Assembly (NCBI GenBank): GCA_947588765.1
Contig: CANPZG010000007.1
Location: 1-41,399 of the forward strand
Direction: 5' to 3'
Length of the DNA: 41,399 nucleotides
Source: an uncultured Bacilli bacterium
GTDB taxonomy: Bacteria; Bacillota_I; Bacilli_A; RF39; UBA660
Every line of letters begins with the position of its first letter. The stretch's first letter is position 1. Both the position numbers and the translations under genes were made by a program. The notes under the pieces are model-generated. The model was given only the letters and a program-made list of their open reading frames with translations, was not told where the DNA came from and searched no databases. Below are positions 24,282 through 33,445 of this stretch, one piece after another.

Positions 24282-27200
24282 ATGAATGTTGATAAAGCTA
24301 TTGAAAAATTTAGTAATATTGTGTATAAAAGCGATTTTTGGAATGTTCGTTATATGAAAAAAAAGAATATTAAATTTTTAAAAGATAACACCATCTATGA
24401 TAGCAAAAATTCATGTCAATTATATACCTTTCAATTTGATGAATATTACGGTTTTGTAACTACTAAAATTGGTATTGGGATAAATAATAAAGTTGTTTTA
24501 AGAGGTTGTAGTTGTCGAATTTTTAGTTATCGCCAAAGTTGTAGTCATGTGGCAGCGGCTTTAGTTTATTATTATGATGATTTGTGTAAGATTACTCATA
24601 TAAATGAAGATGATTTTTATGACAATTTTATTAATAAATATTGTGAAAGTGAAAAAAAGTTAATAAAAAAAGAAGTTGACGTAGAATTAAGAATTAATAC
24701 TCCAGATGAATATGATTATTATAAAAAATGGGGAGTCAAATTAGCACTAGGTACTAAAAGATTATATGTGATGAATAATCATTTTAATGATTTTAAAGAT
24801 GCTTATGAAACTGGGGAAGGAGAAGTTAAGTTTGGTAAAGAATTTATATATAATCCTCAGGAACACTATTTTTCGAAAGAAAATGTTCATTTAATTGAAG
24901 CATATTTAAAATACATGGCTGAAAGTCGTTATGACTCTGATGAAGCAATAAAAAATTTATTTAAAGAATTAAAAAATAATCAATTTGTTTTAGATTCTTA
25001 CAAAATAGATAGTATCTATGAAATGTTTCCTTTAAGAACCAATTTAAGTAAAATAAATGATAAATATATAATAAATTTTGATAACAATAATTTACAAGTA
25101 TTATTTAATGATCTTAGTTATATTTTATATCAAGGAAAATTATATCACTTAAATAGGAAAGAACAACTATTATTAGAAGATATACTAAATAATGAATTAA
25201 CTAAAATTGAAGTAAAAAAAGATAATTTTAATAATTTTACTAAAGGAATTTTTCCCTATTTAAGAAAAAATATGGATATTGATGGAAGTGTCGATGATAT
25301 TGTTTTGCCTAAAAATATTAAAACAGAAATCTATTTTGATATTATGTATAATAAAATAAATGCTCAACCAAAATTTATTTATGATCAAGAAGAAGTGAAC
25401 TATTTTGATACTAGTTCTTTAGTTTTAAGAGATATGGATTATGAAACAAAAGTAATAAATGATTTATTGAGCTATAATTTTTTAATTGAAAATAATAGTA
25501 TTGTTTTAACTGATTTAGATAAACAAGTAGAATTTTTAGAAAATGGTTTGGAAGAATTAAATAATAAATATGTTATATATACTAGTGAAAAATTAAAGAA
25601 TACTATTATTAAAAGAAAAAGTAATATCAATTCTATGTTTGGTATTGGTAAAGATAATATTTTAAGCTATACTTTTGAATTAGATAACATTAATAGTGAT
25701 GAATTAGTTAATATTTTTAAAGATATGAGAGCAAGAAAAAAATATTATCGTTTAAAAAATGGTGATATTTTATCTTTAGAAGATGATTCTTTACAAGAAT
25801 TAAATAATCTTGTTGAAGATTTGGAGTTAACTGATGAAGAAATAATCGCAGGAAAAGGAGAAATTTTAAAATATCGGGCTATTTATTTAGACAGTTTGAA
25901 AAAAACAAAATATGATATTATTACAACGGATAATCTATTTGATAATTTTATTAAAAATTTTTATGAATACAAAGATAGTGAATTAACCTTAAGTAAAAAA
26001 GAACTTGAAGTGTTAAGAAATTATCAAATAATTGGGGTAAAATGGTTATATAATTTAAATAAAACTGGTTTCGGAGGAATTTTGGCTGATGAAATGGGTT
26101 TAGGTAAAACAATTCAAGTTATATACTATTTAAAACAAATATTAAAAGAAGATAAAAATGCTAAATTTTTAATTGTTGTACCCACGAGTTTAGCTTACAA
26201 TTGGGATCATGAGTTTAATATGTATGCGCCCGAAATAAAAAAAGATATTTGTGTTGGCATAAAAAGTAAAAGAGAAAATATTTTAAAAAATTCTAAAGCT
26301 AATGTTATTATTACAACCTATGGAATTTTAAGAGAAGATGAAGCTTTATACGAAGATAAATATTTTCATACTGTGATTATCGATGAAGCTCAAAATATTA
26401 AAAATTATCATGCGGGCATAAGTAAATGTGTTAAAAAAATAAAAGCTAATACGAAATTTGCTTTGACTGGAACACCATTAGAAAATTCCATTTTAGAGTT
26501 ATGGAGCATATTTGATTTTGTTATGCCAGGCTATTTAGCAACTTTAACTAAATTTCAAACTAAATACAAAATTAAAGATTTTGATGAGGATAGTGAAAAA
26601 TTAATCGAAGGCTTAAATAAACAAATAAATCCTTTTATTTTAAGAAGAAAAAAACAAGAAGTAACTAAGGAATTACCGGAAAAATTAATAAATGATATTT
26701 ATATTGATTTAGGGGATGATCAAAAGAAAATTTATGTCGCAGAATTGGAAAAAGTTAAAAAAGAAATAGATGAGATATTAAAAAGTGGGGGAGAAAATCA
26801 AATTCAATTTAAAATTTTAACTTTATTAATGCGATTAAGACAAATTTGTATTGATCCTAAAATAGTTTATGAAAATTATGATAGTAATTCTAATAAATTA
26901 GATACTTTAGATAATATTGTTCATGAATATACAGAAAATAATCATAAAATTTTGATATTTTCCTCATTTTTAACTGCTTTAAATATTGTTAAAGAGCGTT
27001 TGAATAAGATGAAAATAAAAACATATATGATTGATGGTTCGGTTAAAAGTGAAAAAAGAATGGAAATGGTTAATGATTTTAATAATAACGATGATGTTAA
27101 AGTATTTCTAATAATGTTAAAATCGGGAGGTACTGGTTTAAATTTAACTAGTGCGGATGCTGTAATTCATCTTGATTTATGGTGGAATCCTCAAGCGGAA

Positions 27201-27425
27201 AATCAAGCTACTGATAGAGCTCATCGAATTGGTCAAACCAAAGTTGTTGAAGTTATTCATTTAGTAATGAAAGGCACTATTGAGGAAAGAATACTGGAAT
27301 TACAAAATAAAAAAAGATTATTAAGTGATAAAATAATTGATGGTACCAGTAGAACTAAAAATCTTATTAATACATTAACTGAAGAAGATATTAAAAATTT
27401 ACTTGCATATGAGAATAAAGAATAA
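24282..27425 (+). CDS. SWIM-zinc-finger SNF2-family DNA translocase/helicase
   Basis: 1047 residues. Residues 76-89 form a SWIM zinc finger (C76-x-C78 ... C87-x-H89). A ~500-residue bacterial SNF2-associated region follows. The SNF2 core begins near 590: ILADEMGLGKTIQ (motif I), IIDEAQNIKN (motif II), ALTGTPLENS (motif III). The C-terminal lobe has IFSSFLTALN, KSGGTGLNLTSADAVIHLD (motif V) and ATDRAHRIGQ (motif VI). Proteins of this type use ATP to move along duplex DNA and remodel protein-DNA complexes; the SWIM finger probably binds DNA or protein. I chose ATG 24282 because GGGGGAA lies 9 bases upstream. It stands alone between terminators, and no methylase or nuclease partner is adjacent. 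Confidence 0.92.
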   Translation: MNVDKAIEKFSNIVYKSDFWNVRYMKKKNIKFLKDNTIYDSKNSCQLYTFQFDEYYGFVTTKIGIGINNKVVLRGCSCRIFSYRQSCSHVAAALVYYYDDLCKITHINEDDFYDNFINKYCESEKKLIKKEVDVELRINTPDEYDYYKKWGVKLALGTKRLYVMNNHFNDFKDAYETGEGEVKFGKEFIYNPQEHYFSKENVHLIEAYLKYMAESRYDSDEAIKNLFKELKNNQFVLDSYKIDSIYEMFPLRTNLSKINDKYIINFDNNNLQVLFNDLSYILYQGKLYHLNRKEQLLLEDILNNELTKIEVKKDNFNNFTKGIFPYLRKNMDIDGSVDDIVLPKNIKTEIYFDIMYNKINAQPKFIYDQEEVNYFDTSSLVLRDMDYETKVINDLLSYNFLIENNSIVLTDLDKQVEFLENGLEELNNKYVIYTSEKLKNTIIKRKSNINSMFGIGKDNILSYTFELDNINSDELVNIFKDMRARKKYYRLKNGDILSLEDDSLQELNNLVEDLELTDEEIIAGKGEILKYRAIYLDSLKKTKYDIITTDNLFDNFIKNFYEYKDSELTLSKKELEVLRNYQIIGVKWLYNLNKTGFGGILADEMGLGKTIQVIYYLKQILKEDKNAKFLIVVPTSLAYNWDHEFNMYAPEIKKDICVGIKSKRENILKNSKANVIITTYGILREDEALYEDKYFHTVIIDEAQNIKNYHAGISKCVKKIKANTKFALTGTPLENSILELWSIFDFVMPGYLATLTKFQTKYKIKDFDEDSEKLIEGLNKQINPFILRRKKQEVTKELPEKLINDIYIDLGDDQKKIYVAELEKVKKEIDEILKSGGENQIQFKILTLLMRLRQICIDPKIVYENYDSNSNKLDTLDNIVHEYTENNHKILIFSSFLTALNIVKERLNKMKIKTYMIDGSVKSEKRMEMVNDFNNNDDVKVFLIMLKSGGTGLNLTSADAVIHLDLWWNPQAENQATDRAHRIGQTKVVEVIHLVMKGTIEERILELQNKKRLLSDKIIDGTSRTKNLINTLTEEDIKNLLAYENKE

Positions 27426-27449
27426 AATATATTCATAAATTAATTTAAG

Positions 27450-27487
27450 AAAACTAAAAATATTGATAATAAATTTTTAGTTTTTTC
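27450..27487 (+). terminator. Terminator after the SNF2 gene
   Basis: 12-bp stem AAAACTAAAAAT / ATTTTTAGTTTT with an 11-nt loop; its 3' arm ends in Ts. Confidence 0.65.
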
Positions 27488-27522
27488 ATGTTGTAAACTT
27501 TAGTAAAATTAAAACACCACGC

Positions 27523-27549
27523 TTGATATATATATATATATAGTAAAAT
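27523..27549 (+). promoter_or_regulatory. Promoter whose spacer is a TA dinucleotide repeat
   Basis: TTGATA (27523-27528) and TAAAAT (27544-27549) are separated by 15 bases made almost wholly of alternating T and A. The AT tract runs 27526-27542 (8.5 units). One more repeat unit would give the optimal 17-base spacing. This is the geometry of slipped-strand phase-variable promoters. RBS GAGGTG and ATG follow. Confidence 0.6.
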
Positions 27550-27573
27550 AAGGAAAAATGAGGTGTTTGATAA

Positions 27574-29418
27574 ATGAATAAAAAGAAAACAATAATAATA
27601 TTAGTAATAGGAATACTTATAGTAATAACTTTATCAATAGGAGTAACATATTCCTATATGAAACCAAAAGTAGAAAAAGAAAATAATCAAACAGAAATAG
27701 GAATAAATAACTGTGCCAATCTTACTTTAAAAGAAAAGAATAAAACCATAAATTTAACAAATATGTATCCAATGGAAGAGGAAATGGCTTTACAAAAAGA
27801 TGATTATGAATTTACAATATCAAATACTTGTGAAGAATATACTGGATTTAGTTTGTATTTAACAACCTTAAATGATAATGGAATAGAAGATAGTAATATA
27901 AGATATGCGATAACTGATTTAGGAAATAATGTGTTAATAAGTGATGTATTAAGTAAGAGACCAAATGGAATAAGTGATTTTAGTGAAGAAGAACTAAAAC
28001 AATTAGATACAGAAATAAATGGAACACATAAAAATATTTATAAAATATATGGTAGTACAATATCCATAAATAGAAATAATAAATACAAATTATATTTATG
28101 GTTAGATGAAAAAGCTGGAAACGATACAATGGGAAAAAGTTTTACAGTAGGATTAACAACAAAAATAAATGAAGAAGAAAAGAATTATGTTAAAGATTTA
28201 AGTGGAAATAACTATGATGGAGTAATGCAAAATGGAGCATTAATAAAATTAGATGATGAAGAAAGACAAGGATTATATTTTGATGGTGAAGATGATTATG
28301 TAGATATAGTAGATTTACCAGAAACAATAAATTGGGATGGAGGATTTACTATCGAATTTGAAGCAAAATGGTTAGCATTTAATTCTTGGTCTAGAATATT
28401 TGATTTTGGAAATGGTCCTGATAATGATGATTTTTTTGTTGCTAATGGAGACACAAGAAATGTAATAGGAATTTTTCATAGATATGGATCAGCAGATATT
28501 ATAGGTATGAGTGCATCTATAAGTAATATCATTTTAAAAGAAAGACAAAATTATAAAATAGAAGTAATAAAAAATGGGGATTTCTATACATTTAATATAT
28601 ATAAAGACAATGCGATAATTTTGAATAAAATAACTGATAAAACTAATTTTGCAAAAAATATAAAAAGAACTGAAAACTTTTTAGGCAAATCTCAATGGAG
28701 TACCGATGGTTACTTTAATGGATATATTTATAATTTAAAAATAACTGATGCAAGTGATAATGTAATATTATGGTATGATTTTACAAATGAAACTATAAAA
28801 GATTTGAGTGGAAATGGTAACAATGGCATTAATAATGGTGCTACTATTACTGATGAAGGTATAACAACTAATGATAGTGATAAAGTTACTTATGTTAATT
28901 TAGGATTAATTAATTATGACTTTGATACATCAGTATCTTTTGTAGCAAGGGTAAAATTTAATCAAATTGATGGACTTCAAGAATTTATGAATAATTTTGA
29001 AGATGCAGGAGTAGGATTGGGTTTAAATAGTAACTATATGTATATTAATATTTATGATTTAGATACAAATCCTCCTGGTTATAAAACCGTATATAATAGA
29101 TTGATAATAGTTCCTACTGAATGGTACACTGTTGTAGGGACATATGATGGTACAAATTTAAAGTTATATATAAATGGTCAGGAAGAAGCTAGTATAAATT
29201 TAAGTGGTCGAATTAAACCAAGTCCAGCTCCCGTTTTGTTAGGAGGTAATCTAAATATTCAACAAAATAGTTATTTCGTTAGTAATCCAACTTATACAAC
29301 TTTTAGTGATACATTAATATTTAATCGAGCCTTAACTCAAGAAGAAATACTAGAAAATTACCAAGAAATACCTAATCCGGTAAATAAACAAGATTTACTA
29401 CTTTGGTATAAATTTTAA
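27574..29418 (+). CDS. Membrane-anchored surface protein with two LamG-like domains
   Basis: 614 residues. Signal-anchor helix (about 6-26, IIILVIGILIVITLSIGVTY), a beta-sandwich stalk of ~180 residues (EFTISNTCEEYTGFSLYLTT ... YKLYLWLDEK ... FTVGLTTKIN) similar in plan to the start of the protein at 1-1467, then two LamG/concanavalin-like domains. Each domain begins DLSGN-x-x-x-G (28195 and 28801, 202 codons apart). LamG domains bind glycans or host matrix proteins. The protein ends abruptly in LLLWYKF, matching the ILWYDF that precedes the second domain, so a third domain seems to be missing. Codons are ATA/ACA/GGA-rich in the anchor and stalk and change toward ATT/ACT/GGT in the second LamG. 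Its promoter may be phase-variable. Confidence 0.8.
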   Translation: MNKKKTIIILVIGILIVITLSIGVTYSYMKPKVEKENNQTEIGINNCANLTLKEKNKTINLTNMYPMEEEMALQKDDYEFTISNTCEEYTGFSLYLTTLNDNGIEDSNIRYAITDLGNNVLISDVLSKRPNGISDFSEEELKQLDTEINGTHKNIYKIYGSTISINRNNKYKLYLWLDEKAGNDTMGKSFTVGLTTKINEEEKNYVKDLSGNNYDGVMQNGALIKLDDEERQGLYFDGEDDYVDIVDLPETINWDGGFTIEFEAKWLAFNSWSRIFDFGNGPDNDDFFVANGDTRNVIGIFHRYGSADIIGMSASISNIILKERQNYKIEVIKNGDFYTFNIYKDNAIILNKITDKTNFAKNIKRTENFLGKSQWSTDGYFNGYIYNLKITDASDNVILWYDFTNETIKDLSGNGNNGINNGATITDEGITTNDSDKVTYVNLGLINYDFDTSVSFVARVKFNQIDGLQEFMNNFEDAGVGLGLNSNYMYINIYDLDTNPPGYKTVYNRLIIVPTEWYTVVGTYDGTNLKLYINGQEEASINLSGRIKPSPAPVLLGGNLNIQQNSYFVSNPTYTTFSDTLIFNRALTQEEILENYQEIPNPVNKQDLLLWYKF

Positions 29419-29427
29419 TTAAAATAA

Positions 29428-29460
29428 AAATTGTTAGTAAAGAGCACTAACAATTTTTTT
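29428..29460. terminator. Bidirectional terminator between the LamG protein and RNase J genes
   Basis: 11-bp stem AAATTGTTAGT / ACTAACAATTT with a 7-nt loop; a T run on the plus strand and TTTATTTT on the minus strand. Confidence 0.85.
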
Positions 29461-31132
29461 ACGATTGGTTAACTTCCATAATAACTGGAAGTATTATTGG
29501 CTTTCTACCCGTTAAACTATTGATAAATGGTAATAGTTCTAAAATTATTTGATTTTTTAAATCAGTGTAGTTATAGGGATTTTTACTTAAGAATGTTGTT
29601 GTAACATCAGCAATTTTATGTTCTATTTTTTGAATTAATTCTTGGTTTTCATTAACTAAGACAAAACCTCGGGCAGTAACATTTGGTTTAAGTAATAATT
29701 TTCTTTGTAAAGGATTAATATTTAAGATAGTAATTAAAATACCATCTTGACTCATAAGTTTCCGATCTTTAATAACATTACTACCAATATCTCCAATTCT
29801 AGAGCCATCAACATAAACATCACCGGCTGTAACTGTACCACCTCGTTTAACTTCACCATTAAGTAATTCAACGACATCCCCATTAGAACAAATAAAGATG
29901 TTTTCTTCGGGTATACCACAAAGTTTTCCAATTTCGGCATGTTGTTTAAGCATCCGGTATTCCCCATGCATTGGCATAAAATATTTTGGTTTAATTAATC
30001 TTAACATCCATTTTAATTCTTCTTCTTTAGCATGACCTGATGTATGTATATCACTAAATTCGGTATTTGTAAATACTCTTACGCCCTTTAAATAAAGTTT
30101 ATTAATAATTCTATTAATACTTTCGGCATTACCAGGAATAGGACTAGATGAGAATATTACTAAATCATCATTTAATAAAGATATTTGACGATGTTGTCCG
30201 TTGGCAATTCTTGATAAAGCGGCGAGTGGTTCGCCTTGTGAACCAGTACATAAAATACAAATTTCATTTCTTTTTAAGCTTTTAGCTTGGTTAGCATCAA
30301 TAAAGAGAGATTTGTCTTTAATTAAATTATTGTTTAAGGCTAAATCAACACTATTTTCCATACTACGACCAAATACAACAATTTTTCGATTATATTTTTT
30401 ACAAGTTTCAGCGATATGTTTTACCCGATATATATTGGATGCAAAAGTCGCAATAATAACTCGGCCATGGTGTTTCGCAATAATATCATTAAGCATTTCA
30501 TCGACAGCTGATTCACTTTTCGAATAACCACTTGATAAAGCATTGGTAGAATCACTAAGTAAAAGGGTTACTCCTTCCATACCAGCTTCCGCCATTTTAT
30601 GAATATTAGCCATTGGTCCAATTGGCGTTAAATCGAATTTAAAGTCACCAGTTTCAAAAATAATTCCATTTGGTGTGGTAACTTTTAAAGCAAAACTGTC
30701 GGGAATAGAGTGAGTAGTATTAACAAATTCTACTTTGAAATGTTTAGTTTCAACGACTAAATCCGTAGTTATTACTTCATAATTATCATATTTAAAGTTT
30801 CTTTCTTCTAATTTTTTAACAATTAAGTCTTTAGCTATTTTAGGAGCATAAATCATTGGAATTTTAACTGCTTGAAGTAAAAAAGGAATACCTCCAATAT
30901 GGTCTTCATGACCATGGGTAATAAATAAACCTTTAATTTTATTTTCATTTTTCTTTAAATAGGTGACATCTTGAATAACGTAATCGACACCTAAAAGTCC
31001 TTCTTCAGGAAACATTACCCCAGCATCCATGATAATTATTTCATCTTCATGCTCAATAATATACATATTTTTCCCAACTTCACCTAAGCCTCCTAAAGCA
31101 ACTAGGCGCGTGGCACTATTGTTTTCTTTCAT
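29459..31132 (-). CDS. rnj: Ribonuclease J
   Basis: 557 residues, typical RNase J length. The metallo-beta-lactamase motif HGHEDHIGG (H73, H75, D77, H78) is followed by the beta-CASP region (SDSTNALSSGYSKSE, ATFASNIYRVKHIAE, CTGSQGEPLAALSRIANG, ASGHA-like TSGHAKEEEL) and a C-terminal dimerisation domain. It is the 5'-3' exonuclease and endonuclease central to mRNA decay and rRNA maturation in low-GC Firmicutes. Only one copy is in the window, so J1 and J2 cannot be told apart. RBS GAAGGAA. Divergent from ftsY. Confidence 0.94.
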   Translation of the reverse strand: MKENNSATRLVALGGLGEVGKNMYIIEHEDEIIIMDAGVMFPEEGLLGVDYVIQDVTYLKKNENKIKGLFITHGHEDHIGGIPFLLQAVKIPMIYAPKIAKDLIVKKLEERNFKYDNYEVITTDLVVETKHFKVEFVNTTHSIPDSFALKVTTPNGIIFETGDFKFDLTPIGPMANIHKMAEAGMEGVTLLLSDSTNALSSGYSKSESAVDEMLNDIIAKHHGRVIIATFASNIYRVKHIAETCKKYNRKIVVFGRSMENSVDLALNNNLIKDKSLFIDANQAKSLKRNEICILCTGSQGEPLAALSRIANGQHRQISLLNDDLVIFSSSPIPGNAESINRIINKLYLKGVRVFTNTEFSDIHTSGHAKEEELKWMLRLIKPKYFMPMHGEYRMLKQHAEIGKLCGIPEENIFICSNGDVVELLNGEVKRGGTVTAGDVYVDGSRIGDIGSNVIKDRKLMSQDGILITILNINPLQRKLLLKPNVTARGFVLVNENQELIQKIEHKIADVTTTFLSKNPYNYTDLKNQIILELLPFINSLTGRKPIILPVIMEVNQS

Positions 31133-31162
31133 AATAAAAATTTCCTTCTTTCTATAAAATAA

Positions 31163-31191
31163 AGTTTATAAAACTAAAAATAGTATATCAA
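31163..31191 (-). promoter_or_regulatory. Promoter of rnj
   Basis: Minus-strand TTGATA (31191-31186), 17 bases, TAAACT (31168-31163). Confidence 0.6.
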
Positions 31192-31195
31192 AAAA

Positions 31196-31224
31196 TTGCT
31201 AATTTGTCTATAATTTGATATATT
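31196..31224 (+). promoter_or_regulatory. Promoter of ftsY-ylxM
   Basis: TTGCTA (31196-31201), 17 bases, TATATT (31219-31224). It is back to back with the rnj promoter. Confidence 0.6.
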
Positions 31225-31256
31225 ATTAGTACAAGCAATGAATAAATGGAGGATAT

Positions 31257-32237
31257 ATGGGTTTATTTAGTAAATTAAAAAATATTATTAAAGGTAAAGA
31301 AGAAAAACAAGATGAAAATGTTAAAAAATATGATGAAGGATTAAAAGAAACACGAAAAAATTTTGTTAATGAATTAAATGTATTAGGTATTAAGTATCAT
31401 AAAATAGATGAAGATTACTTTGAAGAATTAGAAAATATTTTAATTATGGCCGATATTGGGGTTAATACCGTAATGAATTTTATGGATCGTCTACGTAAAA
31501 GAGTAAAATCTGAAAATATTACTGACCCGAAAGAACTGCAAGAAGTTATAGTTGATGAATTATTTATTATCTATGTTGATAATGATACGATTACGGATAA
31601 AATAAATATGGCGGAAAGTGGTCCAACAGTTATTTTAATGGTTGGTGTTAATGGGGTTGGTAAAACAACAACAATTGCGAAACTTGCTCATAAATATGGT
31701 AAAGAAGGCAAAAAAGTAATGATGATTGCGGGTGATACTTTTAGAGCTGGAGCTGTGGAACAATTAAAAATTTGGGCTGAAAGAACTAATTCCTTATTTT
31801 ACGGAAAAGAAAATAGTGACCCCGCAAGTGTAGTTTATGATGGATTAAAAAAGGCTTTGGATGATAAAGCTGGTATAGTTTTTATTGATACGGCCGGAAG
31901 ACTACAAAACAAAGTAAATTTAATGCAAGAGCTAGAAAAAATAAATAAAGTAATTGGGACAATTATTCCTAATGCTCCTCATGAAACTTTGTTAGTAATT
32001 GATGCCTCTACAGGTCAAAATGGCATAATGCAAGCAGAAGCATTCAAAGAAATCACTAATATCACGGGAATTGTTTTAACCAAACTTGATGGAACGGCTA
32101 AAGGGGGAATTGTTCTAGCTATAAAAGAAAGTGTTAATTTACCTGTGAAGTTTGTAGGTCTCGGGGAAACCATGAACGATTTAATTCCTTTTGATATTGA
32201 AGACTACATCTATGGCTTATTTAAGGATATGATGTAA
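31257..32237 (+). CDS. ftsY: Signal recognition particle receptor FtsY
   Basis: 326 residues. A short charged N-terminus (no long acidic A domain, as usual in Firmicutes), then the NG domain: G1 GVNGVGKTTT (130-139), IAGDTFRAGAVEQL, DTAGRLQNKVNLMQEL, TKLDGTAKGG and VGLGETMNDLIPF. It docks SRP-bound ribosomes at the membrane. RBS GGAGG before ATG 31257. ylxM follows one base after the stop. Confidence 0.97.
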   Translation: MGLFSKLKNIIKGKEEKQDENVKKYDEGLKETRKNFVNELNVLGIKYHKIDEDYFEELENILIMADIGVNTVMNFMDRLRKRVKSENITDPKELQEVIVDELFIIYVDNDTITDKINMAESGPTVILMVGVNGVGKTTTIAKLAHKYGKEGKKVMMIAGDTFRAGAVEQLKIWAERTNSLFYGKENSDPASVVYDGLKKALDDKAGIVFIDTAGRLQNKVNLMQELEKINKVIGTIIPNAPHETLLVIDASTGQNGIMQAEAFKEITNITGIVLTKLDGTAKGGIVLAIKESVNLPVKFVGLGETMNDLIPFDIEDYIYGLFKDMM

Positions 32238-32238
32238 G

Positions 32239-32541
32239 ATGGAAAAGACCGTATATTATAATGATTTATTTGATATTTATGGTTTTATTTTAACTAGTAA
32301 AAATATTCAAATATTTAAATTATATTATGAAGAAAATTTAACAATGCAAGAAATTGCTGACTTAATGAAAGTATCTAAAAGTTTTATTGGTAACTCCATT
32401 AAGAAATCACAAGAACGATTAGAGCTTTTAGAATCCAAGTTACATATCTATGAAAATAAACAAAGCCTAACCGCTTTATTAGAAGAAAATAATGTTGATA
32501 AAATTAAAGAAGGAATAGAAAAAATAATTACAAAATATTAA
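32239..32541 (+). CDS. ylxM: YlxM/UPF0122 helix-turn-helix protein
   Basis: 100 residues. A sigma-factor-region-4-like HTH: IFKLYYEENLTMQEIADLMK followed by KSFIGNSIKKSQERL. YlxM homologues are encoded between or beside ftsY and ffh and bind the SRP, modulating FtsY GTPase activity. It starts one base after the ftsY stop, so it is co-translated. ffh, its usual third partner, does not follow; a terminator and comEA come next. Confidence 0.92.
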   Translation: MEKTVYYNDLFDIYGFILTSKNIQIFKLYYEENLTMQEIADLMKVSKSFIGNSIKKSQERLELLESKLHIYENKQSLTALLEENNVDKIKEGIEKIITKY

Positions 32542-32552
32542 AAAAGTCAAGG

Positions 32553-32584
32553 AAAAGTAAGCGACAAAATGCTTACTTTTTTTA
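32553..32584 (+). terminator. Terminator after ylxM
   Basis: 10-bp stem AAAAGTAAGC / GCTTACTTTT with 8-nt loop and further Ts. Confidence 0.85.
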
Positions 32585-32692
32585 CTATTTTAGATATATT
32601 TCGACAAATTTTTTAACAAATTTAAAAAGTTGCGATTAAAAAAAAGGAAATCTGGGGGTAAGGGGATATATATATAAGTGAAGGGAGGTTTT

Positions 32693-33400
32693 ATGGTTTC
32701 ATATTTACAAAAGTATTTTTATTACATCATAGGAGGATTTTTGTTTCTTGTTATGTTATTAGAAATAAATTATTTGAATGATGATAAAGTTGATGAAATT
32801 TCTAATAATGATACTTTGGCATTAATAACGGAAGAAGAACAACCAGAACATATTGATACTTTTTGGGTTGAGATAAAAGGCGCGGTTGTTCATCCTAATG
32901 TATATGAGGTAACCAAAGAAAATATTATTAATGATATTATTACTGAGGCTGGTGGATTTACCACTGATGCTTATACTGATAATTTAAATTTAAGCCAAAA
33001 AGTAGAAAAACAAATGGTTATTAATATTTATACCAAAAAAGATTATCAAAAAATAAAGAATGAGAATCCATATGATAAATGCTATGTGGCTTCTTATGAT
33101 ATATCTAATTGCCTAGATAATGGCTATAGTCTAATTGTAACAGATGATACTAAGGTTACGGATTTTACTAGTAAAGTAGAAACTAAAAATACAACTAGTA
33201 ATGTTTTAACTAAAGTTAATATTAATACAGCTGATGAAAGTAAACTTACTTTGTTGCCTGGTATTGGCTCGGCAAAAGCTCTAGCTATAATCAACTATCG
33301 CAATACTAATGGAAAATTTAAGGCAATCGAAGATATTCAAAATGTCAGTGGCATTGGCTCATCAACATTTGAAAAAATAAAAAGTTATTTAACAATTTAA
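32693..33400 (+). CDS. comEA: ComEA-family DNA-binding competence protein
   Basis: 235 residues. One N-terminal membrane helix (about 9-26), an SLBB domain (about 58-115, WVEIKGAVVHPNVYEV), a linker with a Cys pair, and a C-terminal helix-hairpin-helix domain (KVNINTADESKLTLLPGIGS ... NVSGIGSSTFEKI). ComEA binds incoming double-stranded DNA outside the membrane during natural transformation. I chose ATG 32693 because AAGGGAGG precedes it; a GTG at 32678 would lie upstream of the RBS. comEC and comEB do not follow, which is unusual. Confidence 0.9.
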   Translation: MVSYLQKYFYYIIGGFLFLVMLLEINYLNDDKVDEISNNDTLALITEEEQPEHIDTFWVEIKGAVVHPNVYEVTKENIINDIITEAGGFTTDAYTDNLNLSQKVEKQMVINIYTKKDYQKIKNENPYDKCYVASYDISNCLDNGYSLIVTDDTKVTDFTSKVETKNTTSNVLTKVNINTADESKLTLLPGIGSAKALAIINYRNTNGKFKAIEDIQNVSGIGSSTFEKIKSYLTI

Positions 33401-33445
33401 ACTTATTTTGAGCAGTAAATTTTAAACTTGAAAGGAGGAAAATAA

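Noticed and set aside
27511..27568. AAACACC ... GGTGTTT inverted repeat that could sequester the RBS of the LamG gene.
   Set aside because: The left arm lies upstream of the -35, so it would not be in the transcript from the TA-repeat promoter.
32666..32678. Short alternating TA tract before comEA as a second phase-variable promoter.
   Set aside because: Only about five units, and no -35/-10 pair is spaced across it.
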